64,000 bases of DNA from Lentilitoribacter sp039986595 (GTDB taxonomy: Bacteria; Pseudomonadota; Alphaproteobacteria; Rhizobiales; Rhizobiaceae), in contig JBDWQJ010000009.1 in the NCBI GenBank assembly GCA_039986595.1, positions 186,001-250,000 of the forward strand, given 5' to 3'. Below, piece by piece: positions 18,415 through 27,199 of the stretch. The position numbers and the translations under genes are program-made. Within the stretch, counting starts at the first letter, position 1. Each line of letters opens with the position of its first letter. The notes beneath the pieces are model-generated. The model was not told where the DNA came from. It did not search any database and was given only the letters and a program-made list of their open reading frames with translations.

Positions 18415-19374
18415 ATGCTCAAAAACAACGCGGGTAAGTTTTTCGCCATTTTTACCGCCAGCCTGACAATGGCACCCCAAATCGCTTATGCGGATGAAGG
18501 TATTCACACACATCAACTTATCGAACACTTTTTGCCAGATGCGCTTACGCAAGAGCCAACAATTGTCGACTGCACATTATCAAATGGACTTGAGACCAAG
18601 TGCTTTGCTTTTACTATAAATGCGCAACCTGTTGGGTTTGAAATTGGCCCATGGTGTCCGCGGTCAATCGAAGATGGTCCAGACAAAGGCGGCATTTGGA
18701 TCAAAGATGGTGAGGTGGTTGATGTAGATGGTAAGTTTATCCAATCACTCCCTGAGATCTATAATGATAGCAATTGGCAATTATATCATGAACAAACTGG
18801 CAAAGTTCGCGTAACAGATACTCAAGTTGCCTGCGAAGCTGCTGCAAGACCCGATGTTGCCGAGGAATATCAAAATTATTGCGTTGAATGCTCCATCTCT
18901 TATATCCCTGAGGGGCAGACCTCGACACTGATTATTCCGATGGAACCTGTTAAGCGCGACAATTTTGAACCACGTATAGCGAGAGGGTTGCCCGCTGGAA
19001 TATCCTTCAATGGTCTGCGTCTTGATCAATCAGCACCGGTTGATGCGATCTTGTCAGCCTATACAATTGCAGCATTTGATGACTGCGGTGGGCACGTTAA
19101 TCCGCATGTTGGCTATCACACACACATTATAACAGATTGTCAGGCAAAAGTGGAACACGATGCAAGCGAAGCTTCAATTATCGGAATTGCGATGGATGGC
19201 TACCCAATCCTTGAACCACTAACTGAAGCTGAAGCGAAAGTAACAGAGTTGGATGAATGTAATGGACGTGTAACGGAAGGTATTGGCTATCATTATCACG
19301 CAGGTGCACCCGCTTCGAACCAAATACTACCTTGTCATTCAGGTTTGACGGTAAAATCTGAGCGTCGTCCATAA
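18415..19374 (+). CDS. Exported YHYH-domain protein
   Basis: A 319-aa protein with a Sec-type signal peptide ending near AYADEG (about residue 27). The second half has the YHYH-domain features: FNGLRLD, HVNPHVGYHTHI, IIGIAMDGYPI, GRVTEGIGYHYHAGAP and PCHSG. The His-rich motif suggests metal binding, but no reaction is established for the family. Several Cys pairs in the first half suggest disulfides and a periplasmic location. It stands alone between hemB and a convergent lipoprotein gene, and interrupts the hemB-RDD neighbourhood seen in related genomes. Confidence 0.82.
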   Translation: MLKNNAGKFFAIFTASLTMAPQIAYADEGIHTHQLIEHFLPDALTQEPTIVDCTLSNGLETKCFAFTINAQPVGFEIGPWCPRSIEDGPDKGGIWIKDGEVVDVDGKFIQSLPEIYNDSNWQLYHEQTGKVRVTDTQVACEAAARPDVAEEYQNYCVECSISYIPEGQTSTLIIPMEPVKRDNFEPRIARGLPAGISFNGLRLDQSAPVDAILSAYTIAAFDDCGGHVNPHVGYHTHIITDCQAKVEHDASEASIIGIAMDGYPILEPLTEAEAKVTELDECNGRVTEGIGYHYHAGAPASNQILPCHSGLTVKSERRP

Positions 19375-19393
19375 TTTGCTTTACTTAGTCAGG

Positions 19394-19423
19394 ATGCGGG
19401 AGAGAAATTAATCTCCCCCGCAT
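19394..19423. terminator. Possible hairpin between convergent genes
   Basis: ATGCGGGAGA (19394-19403) pairs with TCTCCCCCGCAT (19412-19423), leaving a two-base C bulge. It lies between the convergent YHYH and lipoprotein genes. Neither side has a clear T tract, so its efficiency as a terminator is uncertain. Confidence 0.4.
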
Positions 19424-19467
19424 ACTTGGAATGGAATTATACCTTTGTGCGATCTTGCATAGTGCGA

Positions 19468-20076
19468 TCACCCATTCACTGAATTACAAAGCGGAACGGT
19501 TTCATGCAGCTTGTTTCCATCAGATTCTTTCATTAAATCTGCATTGACAATGAATGGAACAAAGCTTTTTGTTTCGCTTGATTTTAGATAAATCGAAACG
19601 GGTAGTGTTTTGGGAATGTAATTTCCCAGGCGACAGGCACTGGCACCAATATTAAATGAACCCTCCCACTGCTTAGTCGGTCTTTTCTCAAGCGTGAATT
19701 TTCGGATCTCATTGAACCTTTTTATGTCATATGGTCGTATGCGATATGCAATAACCTGACGCCCGGGCTCTTTGATTTTAGCTAACATCAACTTGTCTTC
19801 TGAGCTTAACGATGTTGTTAAGCTGAATGTCTCCATCTTCTTTTCTAAACCATCTTTCTTCCGCAATTCCAATGTCATGATGACGCCACCTTGCTGAATT
19901 CTGTATTCATGAGGCAAGACAACAGCAACACTTAGCTGTTTGACATCAGTTGTTGCAGGATCAAAATTTCGCAACTTCACCATGGAAGACACAGGGGTAT
20001 GCCCGCAAGCACTGATGACACCCATCACCACCCCTAAAAAAGATAATTTCGCAAAACGATTATTAATTTTAAACAC
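19468..20076 (-). CDS. Putative lipoprotein of unknown function
   Basis: About 202 aa from a GTG at 20076, with GGAG seven bases upstream (20084-20087). This start gives a compact lipoprotein signal with lipobox ISAC and Cys at residue 24. An ATG at 20109 would give a longer, less typical leader and has no ribosome site. The mature part looks beta-rich (VKQLSVAVVLPHEYRI, GGVIMTLELRKK) with two further Cys residues. I do not recognise the family. It is divergent from the DUF2975 gene and convergent with the YHYH gene. The role is probably in the envelope. Confidence 0.7.
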   Translation of the reverse strand: MFKINNRFAKLSFLGVVMGVISACGHTPVSSMVKLRNFDPATTDVKQLSVAVVLPHEYRIQQGGVIMTLELRKKDGLEKKMETFSLTTSLSSEDKLMLAKIKEPGRQVIAYRIRPYDIKRFNEIRKFTLEKRPTKQWEGSFNIGASACRLGNYIPKTLPVSIYLKSSETKSFVPFIVNADLMKESDGNKLHETVPLCNSVNG

Positions 20077-20164
20077 AAACAAACTCCATATTGACTTAAT
20101 ATAATTCATGCATTAATTATCGTAAAACAATAATAAATCAACATTTAATTTTAAAAGGTGTAAA

Positions 20165-20734
20165 ATGTCATCAGAGCAAAAGTCTTCGCTTTCCTATAGT
20201 CGCATTCGAAAATTAGCGCGCTATGCATGCGGGTTTTCTATTCTCGGAGCTGCGATTTCAATTTTAACGATCGCTTATTATACAATTCTCATGATTATCG
20301 ATACTCCTGCGATTGATGATGCTATTCGCGAAGAATTTGTTGCAGCTGGTCGGACCATCACTATTAATGGTGTCAGCAGAACCTTAGCGTTTGTGTTTGA
20401 AATCACCCCGATGCTGATTGGGATCTACATTTTTCTACAAGCTGTGCAGCTTTTTAGGCAATATATGGGCGGAAAAGTTTTTACATTTGAAGCGGCTGGC
20501 AAACTCAATAAAATTGGTTGGGCGGTCACAGCGCTTGCACCGCTTGGCATATTGTTTGAAACTTTGGCAGTTTTGGCGCTAACAATATATAATCCTCCTG
20601 GACAGAAACAATTATCAATCGGAATTACAGAAACTGAAATTTATGCAATAATCTTGGGATTACTGCTTGTGACACTTGCAAAAATTCTGCATGAAGCTGC
20701 TAATATTTCAGAAGAAAATCAGGCGATTATATAA
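20165..20734 (+). CDS. DUF2975 membrane protein
   Basis: A 189-aa protein with four predicted membrane helices (about 20-42, 75-98, 115-140, 155-178). The segment between helices 2 and 3, with GKVFTFEAAGKLNKIGWAV, is the most typical DUF2975 part. Family members are usually followed by a small Cro/C1-type regulator, as here (two bases between stop and next start). The role is unknown; the pair is suspected to act as a membrane signal module. The ribosome site AAAAGGTG lies just before the ATG. Confidence 0.83.
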   Translation: MSSEQKSSLSYSRIRKLARYACGFSILGAAISILTIAYYTILMIIDTPAIDDAIREEFVAAGRTITINGVSRTLAFVFEITPMLIGIYIFLQAVQLFRQYMGGKVFTFEAAGKLNKIGWAVTALAPLGILFETLAVLALTIYNPPGQKQLSIGITETEIYAIILGLLLVTLAKILHEAANISEENQAII

Positions 20735-20736
20735 TC

Positions 20737-20952
20737 ATGGCTATCATCGTCACACTCGATATCATGCTGGCAAAACGCAAGATGCGCTCAAAAGAGCTAT
20801 CGGAACTTGTTGGCATAACTGAACAAAACATATCTCTGCTAAAATCTGGAAAAGTCAAAGGTATCCGCTTTGATACTTTGGAGAAGATTTGCCAGGTTTT
20901 GGAATGCCAACCCGCTGATATATTGAGCTATGAAGCTGACGCTGGGTCTTGA
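20737..20952 (+). CDS. Small Cro/C1-type (YozG-like) regulator
   Basis: A 71-aa protein that is essentially one helix-turn-helix: KMRSKELSELVGITEQNISLLKSGKVKGI, with the recognition helix near ITEQNISLLK, then FDTLEKICQVLECQPADIL. It matches the YozG-like Xre subgroup that accompanies DUF2975 proteins. It starts two bases past the DUF2975 stop, so the two are co-expressed. No effector domain is present, so any signal must come from its partner or from oligomer state. Confidence 0.88.
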   Translation: MAIIVTLDIMLAKRKMRSKELSELVGITEQNISLLKSGKVKGIRFDTLEKICQVLECQPADILSYEADAGS

Positions 20953-21007
20953 AAATTGCAATTTTCTCCCCAGATAACAGATATATTTGATGCTAAAGAG
21001 GCAAATT

Positions 21008-21559
21008 ATGGCAAGCTATGAAAAGATGGATCCTGAAGACGCATTTAATGGCTCAGATTTCCGTCATACCCACACAATCGATGACCGGATTACTGATCCC
21101 GCCTATTACGATGGTGTGCGAACAAAACGCATTCTAGCGTTTATCGTTGATTATATCATGGTTGCTATCTTGCACATTCCGGTTGCCATCATTGTGTTTT
21201 TCCTTGGCATCATCACGTTAAGTTTGGGCTGGTTACTCTTTGCAATCATCACACCTGCGATTGCTCTCGTATATGTCGGTATGACAATGGGTGGTCCAGA
21301 TCAAGCAACACCTGGTATGAAAATGATGGGTATTCGTATTGCCCGCCTTGATGGTGGACGTGTCGACTTTATGACGGCAATCGTTCACAGCGTGATTTTC
21401 TGGGCTGCAAATATCTTCACATCTGGGTTTGTCCTATTGATCGGCCTGTTTACCGATCGCAAACGCTTGGTTCAGGATTTATTGCTTGGTACGGTCATAT
21501 TACGATCAGATTTAAACGATGATTACGAAGTTGATATCAAAATTTCTAAACGTAAATAA
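21008..21559 (+). CDS. RDD-family membrane protein
   Basis: A 183-aa protein with the RDD domain: VRTKRILAFIVDYIMVAI holds the conserved Arg and Asp of helix 1; helix 2 is near 65-90; GMKMMGIRIARLDGG is the typical stretch after it; and helix 3 is near 125-150. RDD proteins may be transporters or accessory subunits; the substrate is unknown. The start at 21008 has AGAGG seven bases upstream, while the ATG at 20987 has none. In Rhizobiales this gene usually lies just before the aminoacyl-protein transferase gene, as here. Confidence 0.87.
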   Translation: MASYEKMDPEDAFNGSDFRHTHTIDDRITDPAYYDGVRTKRILAFIVDYIMVAILHIPVAIIVFFLGIITLSLGWLLFAIITPAIALVYVGMTMGGPDQATPGMKMMGIRIARLDGGRVDFMTAIVHSVIFWAANIFTSGFVLLIGLFTDRKRLVQDLLLGTVILRSDLNDDYEVDIKISKRK

Positions 21560-21661
21560 ACAGGTGTTATTAAACCAGTGTTGCCAGTTGTTGTCGGATT
21601 GATTAAGTTGGCCCGCAATACACACATAGAAATTTCGTATCTCTTTTGATCTAACGAGAAA

Positions 21662-22420
21662 ATGACGAGCCACAATAGTCAAACTCCCCAATTCTTTTTA
21701 ACGGCACCAACGCCGTGCCCATATTTAAATGATCGTGAAGAGCGAAAAATCTTCACGCATCTTGCGGGAGAAAAAGCGGCTGAATTAAATGATATTCTCA
21801 CACAAGGTGGATTTCGTCGCTCTCAAAACATTGCTTATCGCCCTGCTTGTGAGATGTGCAAAGCATGTGTTTCTGTGCGTATCTTAGCTGACGAGTTCGT
21901 TTGGACAAAGTCTCTGAAGCGGGTGTTAGCTCGCAATAAAGATATCATTTCTGTTGATCATCAAGCCGAGCCATCAAGTGAGCAATATTCTATGTTTCGC
22001 GCATATTTAGATGACCGACATTTAGATGGCGGTATGTCTGAAATGTCTGTGCTCGATTATGCAATGATGGTTGAGGATACGCATGTCGATACGCGGGTCA
22101 TTGAATACCGCATTCGACAAGAAGGTGATGGCGTCCAAGAACATCCAAAAGGCAAGTTAATTGGTGCTGCTTTGACCGATAAAATGGCTGATGGACTTTC
22201 GATGGTCTATTCATTTTTTGAACCTGACCATCAATCTCGCTCACTCGGAACCTACATCGTTCTTGATCACATCAAACGCACCATTGAAGCCGGTTTGCCG
22301 CACGTATATCTTGGATATTGGGTCGAAGGCTCACCCAAAATGGCCTATAAAACCCGCTTCCAACCACAAGAGCACCTAGGTGCCAGCGGCTGGGAACGGT
22401 TTACAATTAACGCTGACTAA
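21662..22420 (+). CDS. bpt: Aminoacyl-tRNA-protein transferase (ATE/Bpt family)
   Basis: A 252-aa enzyme of the bacterial N-end rule. It has the N-terminal ATE motifs CPYLNDREERKIFTHL and YRPACEMCKACVSVRI with the Cys cluster, and the C-terminal part with GAALTDKMADGLSMVYSFF and YLGYWVEGSPKMAYK. The bacterial Bpt branch transfers leucine to proteins starting with Asp or Glu and marks them for ClpAP; annotations often call it arginyltransferase. Length fits. It is likely co-transcribed with RDD, although about 100 bases separate them. Confidence 0.93.
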   Translation: MTSHNSQTPQFFLTAPTPCPYLNDREERKIFTHLAGEKAAELNDILTQGGFRRSQNIAYRPACEMCKACVSVRILADEFVWTKSLKRVLARNKDIISVDHQAEPSSEQYSMFRAYLDDRHLDGGMSEMSVLDYAMMVEDTHVDTRVIEYRIRQEGDGVQEHPKGKLIGAALTDKMADGLSMVYSFFEPDHQSRSLGTYIVLDHIKRTIEAGLPHVYLGYWVEGSPKMAYKTRFQPQEHLGASGWERFTINAD

Positions 22421-22444
22421 CTTCGGGCAATCTTGAAATCTAAT

Positions 22445-23461
22445 TTACTTCGCCTCGTCCAAATTGGTGATCAGCGACTTTGCAACTTTGATATTGTTTT
22501 GGTTTCGCTCGTAAAATTCTGGAAAAATGTTTTCAAAATAATCAGATTGCGTTGCAGATTCGCTCGCTACAATGGCTTCTTCAAGCATCGCTTTATCCTT
22601 AAACGTCGACCCTAATTCCACCAAACCATTTCCGATGAAATACTGTACTTGCGCCCATACATTTGGATTATTGTCTTTTGTGATTACCTCTAGAACGCTT
22701 TTGTGAGATTTGATGGATTTCTCAAGCCAAAACGTTCCACCTTGTCGTTGGTGCAATGTGGTGTAGATATCACCCAACTGAAACTGCAACCCGGCCCAGC
22801 TCACAGGGTCAGCGTCTTTGGTATAAACGTTCATTGCCGCTTGAAAGGCATCTTCAGCTTCGGTTAAACGCGTGGCGTTTGAAACCTTACCTGAGATTGA
22901 TAAATACGTATCTGAATTTGCATATACCTGCCCCAAAGCACGCTGCGCGGTTGCCCATTCATTTGGGTTATCATCTTGGTTGAGCACCTCTAGAGCTTTG
23001 GTATATGCAACAATTGCATTGTTATATAATTTAGCTCCCTCTTCGGGTTTATTTTGATTGTATTTCCCATAAGCTAGCGAGCGATAAGCTTCACCGAGCA
23101 TTGAATTAGTTTGCGCCCAATCCGTTGGCGATGTTTTCGTATCTAACACTTTTACCGCCATCTCAAACGTATCAATCGCTTCTAACAAGGGCTTGTCCTG
23201 CCGCGTCGCCCAAGCAATTTCCAAAAGCGCATTTGCTTTTGCCGATAATACTTGGCCGCGAACAGGCGCGGATAAATTTGGCTGTGACAATGCCTCATCA
23301 TAAAGCTGAGTTGTTTGCTCAATTTGTCCCTGCTTGAGCGCTGCCATCGCATCATCTGCAAGCTTTAATGCCGCTTGGTCGCTGGCCATAGCCGATGTGG
23401 ATAAAAGCGCTGAGAACGCTGCGGCAAGAATAGGCGTTTTAAAATTCGAACGAAGGGACAT
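22445..23461 (-). CDS. Exported tetratricopeptide-repeat protein
   Basis: A 338-aa protein with a signal peptide ending near STSAMASDQ (about residue 27). The body is helical with four repeats at about 50-residue spacing that share the pattern Pro-x-x-Trp-Ala-x-x-Gln/Asn-x-x-Leu-Gly: SPTDWAQTNSMLGEAY, NPNEWATAQRALGQVY, DPVSWAGLQFQLGDIY and NPNVWAQVQYFIGNGL. This TPR subtype occurs in proteins that act as protein-binding scaffolds. Function is not known, but the location should be periplasmic. It converges with bpt, with only about 25 bases between. Confidence 0.82.
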   Translation of the reverse strand: MSLRSNFKTPILAAAFSALLSTSAMASDQAALKLADDAMAALKQGQIEQTTQLYDEALSQPNLSAPVRGQVLSAKANALLEIAWATRQDKPLLEAIDTFEMAVKVLDTKTSPTDWAQTNSMLGEAYRSLAYGKYNQNKPEEGAKLYNNAIVAYTKALEVLNQDDNPNEWATAQRALGQVYANSDTYLSISGKVSNATRLTEAEDAFQAAMNVYTKDADPVSWAGLQFQLGDIYTTLHQRQGGTFWLEKSIKSHKSVLEVITKDNNPNVWAQVQYFIGNGLVELGSTFKDKAMLEEAIVASESATQSDYFENIFPEFYERNQNNIKVAKSLITNLDEAK

Positions 23462-23619
23462 TTTGTGACTTTCTTATTGTTATCTGACTTATATTTCGTT
23501 CGAACTTAGGCAAAACGTATAAACAAAACAAGATGCTAAGGATCAAACTAATGTTAACTTGATATACGCTCTTGATTGTTGGATGGTTTGCAAATAGCCA
23601 ATTCAAGGATGAATAACAC

Positions 23620-24018
23620 ATGACATTTCCAGCGATTACCGCACTACTCTCAGTATTTTTATGCTTTTTCATGATCAAAATGATTATCGATATCGTACAG
23701 ATCAGAATGAGTGAAAAAGTCGAACTTCAAACAGGTGACAGTGACGCCCTCACCCGGACAGTGCGTATTCACGGGAATATGGTTGAAACTGCACCGATGT
23801 TTTTGCTCATGCTGGGATTGCTAGAACTTGGTGGAGGACATCCAATTGCTGTTGGAATATTTGCGCTCATCTTTGCGATTTCGCGCATCATGCACCCGAT
23901 CGGCCTATCAGGCAAAAAAGGCACGTTTAAATACCGCACCCGCGGCATGGTGCTGACACTCACTGCATTTATTTTAACGGGTCTATATCTTGCTGTTGTG
24001 GCGGTGATGAGTTTTTAA
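23620..24018 (+). CDS. MAPEG-family membrane protein
   Basis: A 132-aa protein with about four membrane segments and the MAPEG features RTVRIHGNMVETAPMFLLMLGLLE and ISRIMHPIGLSGKK (motif around the conserved Glu and Asn; residues 47-70 and 86-100). MAPEG proteins include glutathione-linked detoxifying enzymes and others with unknown substrates. The gene converges with parC and its stop overlaps the parC stop by four bases, so neither has room for a separate terminator. Confidence 0.85.
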   Translation: MTFPAITALLSVFLCFFMIKMIIDIVQIRMSEKVELQTGDSDALTRTVRIHGNMVETAPMFLLMLGLLELGGGHPIAVGIFALIFAISRIMHPIGLSGKKGTFKYRTRGMVLTLTAFILTGLYLAVVAVMSF

Positions 24019-26267
24019 CCCGAAAACTTGCCCGATCTTGGGAAGCCTTTTGGTACCATACGACCAGCTTGTGCTCTATCGCCAAGCCACTCAGTCAACT
24101 CGTCTTTCATGCGCGTGTATGAACGACCCGCACTGTCTTCCCAAGTCAATCCCTCTTCCATTGAGAAGCATCTAAGATCAGCCACACCACCATCTTTATA
24201 ACGCTGCAATCGCACACCTTTACCGCGCGCCATTTCGGGCAACTGATCCAGCGGGAATACAAGCATTTTGCGGTTTTTACCCACAACAGCTAAGTAATCA
24301 CCACGCACTTCAACACATAGCTGCGCTTCATCAGGCATCTTAACGTTCATTACCTGTTTGCCCTTACGCGTATTGGCCACAAGGTCCGTTTCTTTGACGA
24401 TAAAACCATTACCAATATTGGACGCAAGCAACAGTTTGCGATTTGGCTGATGCACAAATGCTGTCAACACATCCTGATCATTATCCATATCAACCATGAT
24501 ACGCAGAGGTTCGCCATGACCGCGACCACCAGGGAACTTATCTGCGCCCAGTGTATAGGCTTTGCCGCCTGTGGTCATGATCAAGATTTTATCAGTGGTG
24601 AAGGCACTAAATGCGAGTTTGAGTTTGTCGCCGTCTTTAAAGGTCAAACTAGAATGATCAGACATATGCCCTTTCATCGCTCTTACCCAACCTTTTGCCG
24701 ACAGCACAACAGTGACCGGCTCCTTTTCGATCATCGCTTCGTAAATTGCGCTGTCATCGATATCGATCGCTTTGCCAAAGTCGGTACGTCTGGCGCCAAG
24801 TTCAGTATTTTTGCCATAGGCTTTCTTCACTTCACGGATTTGCCATGAAATAGCCTGCCATTGCTGTTCTTCGGATGCGAGTAACGCTTCAATTTCAGCT
24901 TTCTCAGCTTCAAGCGCGTCAAACTCTTTGCGAATTTCGAACTCTTCCAATTTGCGCAATGAACGCAAACGCATATTGAGGATGGATTCAGCTTGTAAAT
25001 CAGTAAGGCTAAACCGCTCCATCATCACAGCTTTTGGATGATCTTCCTCACGGATTATTCTGATCACTTCGTCGATATTGAGATAAGCGACAAGCAAACC
25101 GCCCAATATTTCCAAACGACGCACAATGGCAGCCAAACGGTGACGTGAGCGGCGTTGCAAAACATCGCGTCTGTGATCAATCCATTCCAGAAGTACTTCG
25201 CGCAGGGACATGACCTTTGGCACTTTGCCTTGGCTAAGCACATTCATATTGAGCGAAATGCGGTTTTCAAGCTCAGTTAGCTTGAACATAGATTCCATCA
25301 AAATCTCTGGATCAACGGATCTGTTTTTGGGCGTTAAAACAACGCGGATATCTTCAGCTGATTCATCTTGAATATCATCAAGCAATGGCAACTTTTTAGC
25401 GATCAATAGCTCTGCGATTTTCTCAATCAAGCGAGACTTTTGAACCTGATAAGGAATTTCAGTAATGATGATCTGATAACCACCACGACCCGTCTCTTCC
25501 CTCTCCCATTTCGCGCGCACTCTGAAACCACCGCGACCTGTCTTATAGGCATTGATGATGGATTCTTTGTCTTCAATGATCGTGCCGCCTGTTGGCAGGT
25601 CCGGCCCCTGAACGAATTCCACAAGCTTTTCAATACTTGCGTTACGGTGTTTAATTAAGTGCAGACCCGCATCACACAGTTCAGCCGCGTTATGAGGTGG
25701 AATGGACGTTGCCATCCCCACAGCAATCCCGGCAGAACCGTTTGCCAAAAGATTAGGAAACGCGCCTGGCAAGACGGTTGGCTCTTCGTTTTCCTCATCA
25801 TAGGTCGTGCGGAAATCAACCGCATCTTCATTGATGCCCTCAAGCAACAACTCAGCAACGGGTGTCATTTTAGATTCTGTATAACGCATCGCAGCGGGGT
25901 TATCACCATCCACGTTACCAAAGTTACCCTGACCATTGACCAAAGGATATCGAACCGCAAAATCCTGAGCCAAACGCACAAGCGCATCGTAAATTGCTTG
26001 GTCACCATGAGGGTGGAAATTACCCATCACCTCACCAACAATTTTGGCACATTTCTTAAACGATGAATTGGATTTTAAGCCCATATCATTCATCGCATGA
26101 ACGATGCGGCGATGCACAGGTTTCATACCATCACGCGCATCGGGCAATGCCCGGTGCATGATAGTTGATAGTGCATATGCAAGATAACGCTCTTCGAGCG
26201 CAGCCTTTAAACCAACACTTTGAATGTCATCTGGTCCGCCTTGAGGCGGTGTAATCTCTTTTCCCAT
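24015..26267 (-). CDS. parC: DNA topoisomerase IV subunit A
   Basis: A 750-aa type IIA topoisomerase subunit that decatenates daughter chromosomes with ParE. The catalytic tyrosine is Tyr129 in AAMRYTESKM. The quinolone-sensitive region reads HPHGDQAIYDALVR: Gln90 stands where E. coli ParC has Ser80, and Asp94 where it has Glu84. A beta-pinwheel C-terminal part follows a coiled stretch around 430-480. The start at 26267 has AGG eight bases upstream; a GTG at 26276 would add three residues. Confidence 0.95.
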   Translation of the reverse strand: MGKEITPPQGGPDDIQSVGLKAALEERYLAYALSTIMHRALPDARDGMKPVHRRIVHAMNDMGLKSNSSFKKCAKIVGEVMGNFHPHGDQAIYDALVRLAQDFAVRYPLVNGQGNFGNVDGDNPAAMRYTESKMTPVAELLLEGINEDAVDFRTTYDEENEEPTVLPGAFPNLLANGSAGIAVGMATSIPPHNAAELCDAGLHLIKHRNASIEKLVEFVQGPDLPTGGTIIEDKESIINAYKTGRGGFRVRAKWEREETGRGGYQIIITEIPYQVQKSRLIEKIAELLIAKKLPLLDDIQDESAEDIRVVLTPKNRSVDPEILMESMFKLTELENRISLNMNVLSQGKVPKVMSLREVLLEWIDHRRDVLQRRSRHRLAAIVRRLEILGGLLVAYLNIDEVIRIIREEDHPKAVMMERFSLTDLQAESILNMRLRSLRKLEEFEIRKEFDALEAEKAEIEALLASEEQQWQAISWQIREVKKAYGKNTELGARRTDFGKAIDIDDSAIYEAMIEKEPVTVVLSAKGWVRAMKGHMSDHSSLTFKDGDKLKLAFSAFTTDKILIMTTGGKAYTLGADKFPGGRGHGEPLRIMVDMDNDQDVLTAFVHQPNRKLLLASNIGNGFIVKETDLVANTRKGKQVMNVKMPDEAQLCVEVRGDYLAVVGKNRKMLVFPLDQLPEMARGKGVRLQRYKDGGVADLRCFSMEEGLTWEDSAGRSYTRMKDELTEWLGDRAQAGRMVPKGFPRSGKFSG

Positions 26268-26365
26268 AAATTTCACCTAACCTATGGCTTGATTCGGAGC
26301 AAGCAATTGAGGTTGGTTACACCCAACAAAGCTTAGGTTTTATTGGGTTTTTAAGCGTTTTTTTC

Positions 26366-27004
26366 TCAACTACGCGACAAAAGCAACTTAAACCCGGCAA
26401 ATGTGAAAAATGTTCCCAAGATCGCCTGCAGGGGCCGTCTGGCTTTTGTATAAGTATTGACCATCACATTTGTTGAAAACGCAATCGCATATAACTGGTG
26501 AAGGACAAACGAGAGTACAAAAACACCCACCCCAAACAAAAGCATAACAGCAACAGGTGCACCGTCTTTAAAAGCGACCGACATCATGGCTACCCAAAAA
26601 ATGGCTGCTTTTGGATTTGTCATCTGCACGGTAAATCCACGCCAAAAATATCGCAAATGTGACGCCTTGCCTTCAAGGGCTTTAATCGTCATATCTTGAT
26701 CTTTGCTTGCAGATAAAAATGACTTATAAGCCAGCCACAACAGATATAAACCGCCTACGATTTTGATCGCAACAAACGCCCACGCATGGGTTGCGATGAT
26801 GGCGGTGAGCCCAGCAATTGATAATAATGCCCAACCGAAAGAGCCGATTGCAGTTCCAAATGCGAGCGCCATGCCCGCTGATCTACCTGTACTCATAGAG
26901 GTTCCGATTATGGTGAGAATATTTGGCCCCGGAGAAAGCATGGCAACCAAAAATATGCCGTAACCAATTATGAAGCCGGGTAGATAAATATGTAAATCTT
27001 GCAT
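26366..27004 (-). CDS. LysE-family amino acid exporter
   Basis: A 212-aa membrane protein with about six hydrophobic segments. The N-terminal motif MLSPGPNILTIIGTSMSTGRSAGMALAFG is the LysE/RhtB signature (residues about 22-50), and GFTVQMTNPKAAIFWVAM is the second one. These proteins export amino acids or their derivatives; the exact substrate cannot be predicted. The start at 27004 has AGAGG seven bases upstream; an ATG at 27019 would overlap that site. Confidence 0.9.
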   Translation of the reverse strand: MQDLHIYLPGFIIGYGIFLVAMLSPGPNILTIIGTSMSTGRSAGMALAFGTAIGSFGWALLSIAGLTAIIATHAWAFVAIKIVGGLYLLWLAYKSFLSASKDQDMTIKALEGKASHLRYFWRGFTVQMTNPKAAIFWVAMMSVAFKDGAPVAVMLLFGVGVFVLSFVLHQLYAIAFSTNVMVNTYTKARRPLQAILGTFFTFAGFKLLLSRS

Positions 27005-27199
27005 GAACAAACCTCTCATTTGTTCTCATAATGTTCTTTTGAAGAACTAAGTCAAGTATAATTCTTGAGCAACAATATCCTTTATCGATATCTTATCGAA
27101 TGTCTTTGCCCTACTTTAACCAAATTGATCGAACTATCTTGAGAATGTTACAATTCACACATAAATTGTGATGCAAATCAAATCGCCACGGAGCACTTA

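Noticed and set aside
24450..26066. Long plus-strand frames antisense to parC (24450-24848 and 25659-26066)
   Set aside because: ParC is intact and conserved here; the frames have no family motifs or good start sites.
26290..26360. Hairpin ACCCAA/TTGGGT as a LysE terminator
   Set aside because: Its T tract lies on the plus strand, but both flanking genes are on the minus strand, so the orientation does not fit.
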